Program-made: the position numbers and the translations under genes | Shown: positions 57,736 through 64,000 of the stretch, one piece after another | Position numbering within the stretch: position 1 is the first letter of the stretch | How the letters are laid out: each line of letters begins with the position of its first letter | The notes under the pieces: model-generated | The model's input: only the letters and a program-made list of their open reading frames with translations | Database searches by the model: none | Told to the model about the DNA's origin: nothing | NCBI RefSeq assembly: GCF_001426505.1 | Contig: NZ_LMEV01000001.1 | Coordinates: 311,378-375,377, forward strand | Source: Variovorax sp. Root473 | GTDB taxonomy: Bacteria; Pseudomonadota; Gammaproteobacteria; Burkholderiales; Burkholderiaceae_C | Direction of reading: 5' to 3' | DNA length: 64,000 nucleotides

Positions 57736-57765
57736 CACGGGCGCCGCCGCCGTGGCGGCCCCGTG
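57736..57765 (+). repeat. GC-rich hairpin in the leader of the UvrA-like gene
   Basis: CACGGG (57736-57741) pairs with CCCGTG (57760-57765), with further possible pairing of CGCCGCC inside. It has no U-run and lies about 25 bp before the UvrA-like start, so it may influence translation. Confidence 0.3.
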
Positions 57766-57790
57766 CCCCCTTCCAGAGACGAAAGATCCG

Positions 57791-60220
<2,430 letters not shown>

Positions 60221-60308
60221 CGCGCCCGCGTGTGAAGGGCCGCCGAAGGCATGGCGGAGAATGGGCTGTCTCCGCTTTGCCGGCCGCGCTGCGGCCCCGT
60301 CCGCTGCG

Positions 60309-62569
60309 ATGCCTCCTGCGTCTTCGTCTTCGTTTCCTTCCACCGCCCGCCGCACGCTGACCCTGGCCGTGGTCCTGCTCGCGGCGGCCAGCGCGCCGGC
60401 GGCCTGGGCGCTGGCCAGCTTCGAGGAAGTGAAGCGCGACTTCCGCTCCTCCGAAACCGCGGTGCTCGACCGCCACGGCGAACTGCTGCAGCGCGTGCGC
60501 ACCGACCCCACGGTGCGGCGCGGCCAGTGGACCGCGCTGGCCGACGTGTCGCCCGCGCTGCGCGCGGCCATGCTGCTGAGCGAAGACAAGCGCTTCTACG
60601 AACACAGCGGCGTCGACTGGCGCGCCGCCTCGGCCGCGGCCTGGGGCAACCTGTGGAACACGCGCACGCGCGGCGCCTCGACCATCACCATGCAGCTGGC
60701 GGGCCTGCTCGACGACGACCTGCGCCGCGCAGCAGGCGGGCGCAGCTTCACGCAGAAGATCGGCCAGACCGTGGCGGCCACGCAGCTGGAACGCCGCTGG
60801 CGCAAGGACCAGATCCTGGAGGCCTACCTGAACACGGTGCCCTTCCGGGGCGAGATCGTCGGCATCGATGCGCTCTCGCGCACGCTCTTCGGCAAGGCCC
60901 CCAGCGGCCTGGACGCGCGCGAGGCCGCGGTGGCCGCCGCGCTGGTGCGCGCGCCCAACGCCCGGCCCGCGCTGGTGGCGCAGCGCGCCTGCGAGGTGCT
61001 GCGCGTGATGGAGCCCGGCGCCAAGGCCGACTGCGAGGCGCTCGACATGTTCGCCAGCGCGGTGGTGCAGCGGCGCGCGTTCGAGCCCAACGAAGGCATC
61101 GCGCCACATGCCGCGCGGCGGGTGCTGCGCGAACTGCGTGAGGCCACGGGCACGGCGGGCGACACCACCAGGGCCGCCGCCCCCGCAAGCGTCCGCACCA
61201 CGCTGCGCGCGCCGCTGCAGCGCTACGCGCTGGACAGCCTGCAGCGCCACCTGCGCGAGCTGCGCGATCGCCACGTCGAAGACGGCGCGCTCGTGGTGCT
61301 CGACAACGCGAGCGGCGAGGTGCTGGCCTGGGTCGGCTCCTCGGGCCCGCTGAGCCAGGCCGCCGAGGTCGACGGCGTGACCGCGCTGCGCCAGCCCGGC
61401 TCCACGCTCAAGCCGCTGCTGTACGCGCAGGCCATCGCCGAGAAGCGCATCACGGCGGCCTCGCTCATCGAGGACTCGTCGGCGCAGATCAGCACCGCCA
61501 GCGGCCTCTACATTCCGCAGAACTACGACCGCCGCTTCAAGGGACCGGTGTCGGCGCGCACCGCGCTGGCCGCCTCGCTCAACGTGCCGGCCGTGCGCAC
61601 GCTGGTGATGGTGTCGCCCGAGGCCTTCGCGCGCGAGCTGCGCGCCGCCGGCCTGCCGCTGCGCGAAAGCGGCGACTACTACGGCTACAGCCTGGCGCTG
61701 GGCAGCGCCGAGGTGTCGCTGCTGTCGCTGGCCAATGCCTACCGCATGGTGGCCAACGGCGGACGCTTGGGGGCGACGACGCTCACGCCACTCGCACCGC
61801 GCCCAGCCCCGGCCACCAAAGCCAAGCCGGCAGAAGCAGCGCCGCTGCTCGACCCGCGCGCCGCCTTCATCGTCGGCGACATCCTGTCCGACCCGAACGC
61901 GCGCACGCGCACCTTCGGGCTGGACAGCATCCTGTCCACCCGCTTCTGGACCGCCGTGAAGACCGGCACCAGCAAGGACATGCGCGACAACTGGGCCGTG
62001 GGCTGGTCGCAGCGCTACACGGTCGGCGTGTGGGTCGGCAACGCGAGCGGCGCCTCGATGTGGGACGTGAGCGGCACCAGCGGCGCCGCGCCGGTGTGGG
62101 CCGAGGTGATGCGCTTCCTGCACGCCCGCGAACCCAGCCGCGCGCCCACGCCGCCCGCCGGCCTGGTCGAGGCGCGCGTGAGCTTCGGCCCCGGCGCCGA
62201 CGGCAGCCCGCTCGAAGCGGCGCGCAGCGAATGGTTCCTGCAGGGCACCGAGCAGCCGCTGTTCGCGCTCGACACCGGCATGGCGACCGATGCGGCCTCC
62301 GCGCGCATCACCGCGCCGGCCGACGGCACGATCCTCGCGCTCGACCCCGACATTCCGCCACAGCGCCAGCGCGTGCGCTTCGAATCCGAAGGGCGCGGCG
62401 TGCAGTGGCGCATCGACGGCAAGTTCCACGCACGCGGCAACAGCGCGCAATGGCTGCCGTGGCCCGGCCGGCACCTGATCGAGCTGGTGGACGCCAGCGG
62501 CAAGGTCGTCGACCAGCGCCGCGTCGAAGTGCGCGGTGCGGGCGTCGTGGCAGCAAGGGGGGCGCGCCG

Positions 62570-62573
<4 letters not shown>
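60309..62573 (+). CDS. pbpC: Penicillin-binding protein 1C
   Basis: 754 residues. N-terminal signal anchor (about 10-32), GT51 glycosyltransferase with Glu92 in SEDKRFYEHSGVDW and RGASTITMQLAGLL, transpeptidase with Ser365 (GSTLKPLLYAQ) and KTGTS at 551-555, and a C-terminal BiPBP_C domain (about 660-754). In E. coli it neighbours the alpha-2-macroglobulin yfhM and is thought to repair cell wall. ATG at 60309 is chosen; ATG at 60261 is also in frame but is too close to its GGAG. Its stop overlaps the next start by 4 bases. Confidence 0.95.

Positions 62574-64000
<1,427 letters not shown>

Overview
The window is high-GC DNA (codon third positions mostly G or C) from a betaproteobacterium, almost certainly of the family Comamonadaceae and most like Variovorax. 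The evidence is the gene order: rpmF-plsX-fabH-fabD-fabG-acpP-fabF running into rpoE-rseA-rseB-degP, rluC divergent from rne, hemC-hemD-hemX-hemY divergent from ppc, and argH divergent from an AlgZ/AlgR-type pair. No rRNA, tRNA, CRISPR array, insertion sequence or prophage was seen. Most of it is core chromosome, with accessory genes concentrated at about 27.4-32 kb and 42-58 kb.

Region 1 (1-10.3 kb, minus strand) is one long co-directional run: a DUF177/YceD protein, ribosomal protein L32, the fatty-acid and phospholipid initiation genes, then sigma-E with its anti-sigma factor RseA, the RseA-binding RseB and a DegP-type periplasmic protease cut by the window edge. Membrane lipid synthesis and envelope stress control are therefore side by side. 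A strong hairpin with a U-rich tail sits between rpmF and plsX. Region 2 (10.4-16.1 kb) has a plus-strand maf / methyltransferase / MFS operon facing a minus-strand rluC / HAD phosphatase / Rieske / signal peptide peptidase operon.

Region 3 (16.1-20.3 kb) is rne with a long structured leader, followed by a perfect bidirectional terminator and a patch of decayed coding sequence. Region 4 (20.3-36.2 kb) holds the haem genes, ppc, a block of accessory genes (GFA-like protein, MFS pump, broken GNAT gene, nitrilase/HxlR divergent pair, PerM-type exporter), then algR-algZ and argH. The orientation hemYXDC - algR - algZ - argH matches the argH-algZ-algR-hemC-hemD order of Pseudomonas, so ppc and the accessory block look like an interruption of an older cluster.

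Region 5 (36.2-43.4 kb) has a large rhomboid protease, a KgtP-type dicarboxylate symporter and the DctB/FixJ-type two-component pair that probably controls it, with repeated CGTA/TACG half-sites between the regulator and the transporter. Region 6 (43.4-48.2 kb) has unknown envelope proteins, a DUF3455 lipoprotein, an ECF sigma factor with its RskA-type anti-sigma factor, an SGNH hydrolase and an OpgC-like membrane acyltransferase.

Region 7 (48.4-64 kb) is dominated by a 1997-residue thioester alpha-2-macroglobulin and penicillin-binding protein 1C. These are normally neighbours but are here separated by about 5.9 kb of small genes: unknown proteins, an NTF2-like protein, DUF2277, and an AraC / glyoxalase-fold / short-UvrA cassette. 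pbpC overlaps a TPM-domain membrane protein whose C-terminus runs into a (TCATCG)n repeat at the window end. I found no clear new defence or mobile system. The most unusual signals are regulatory: the shared-promoter palindrome at nitrilase/HxlR, the plsX leader hairpin, the rne leader, and the kgtP upstream half-sites.
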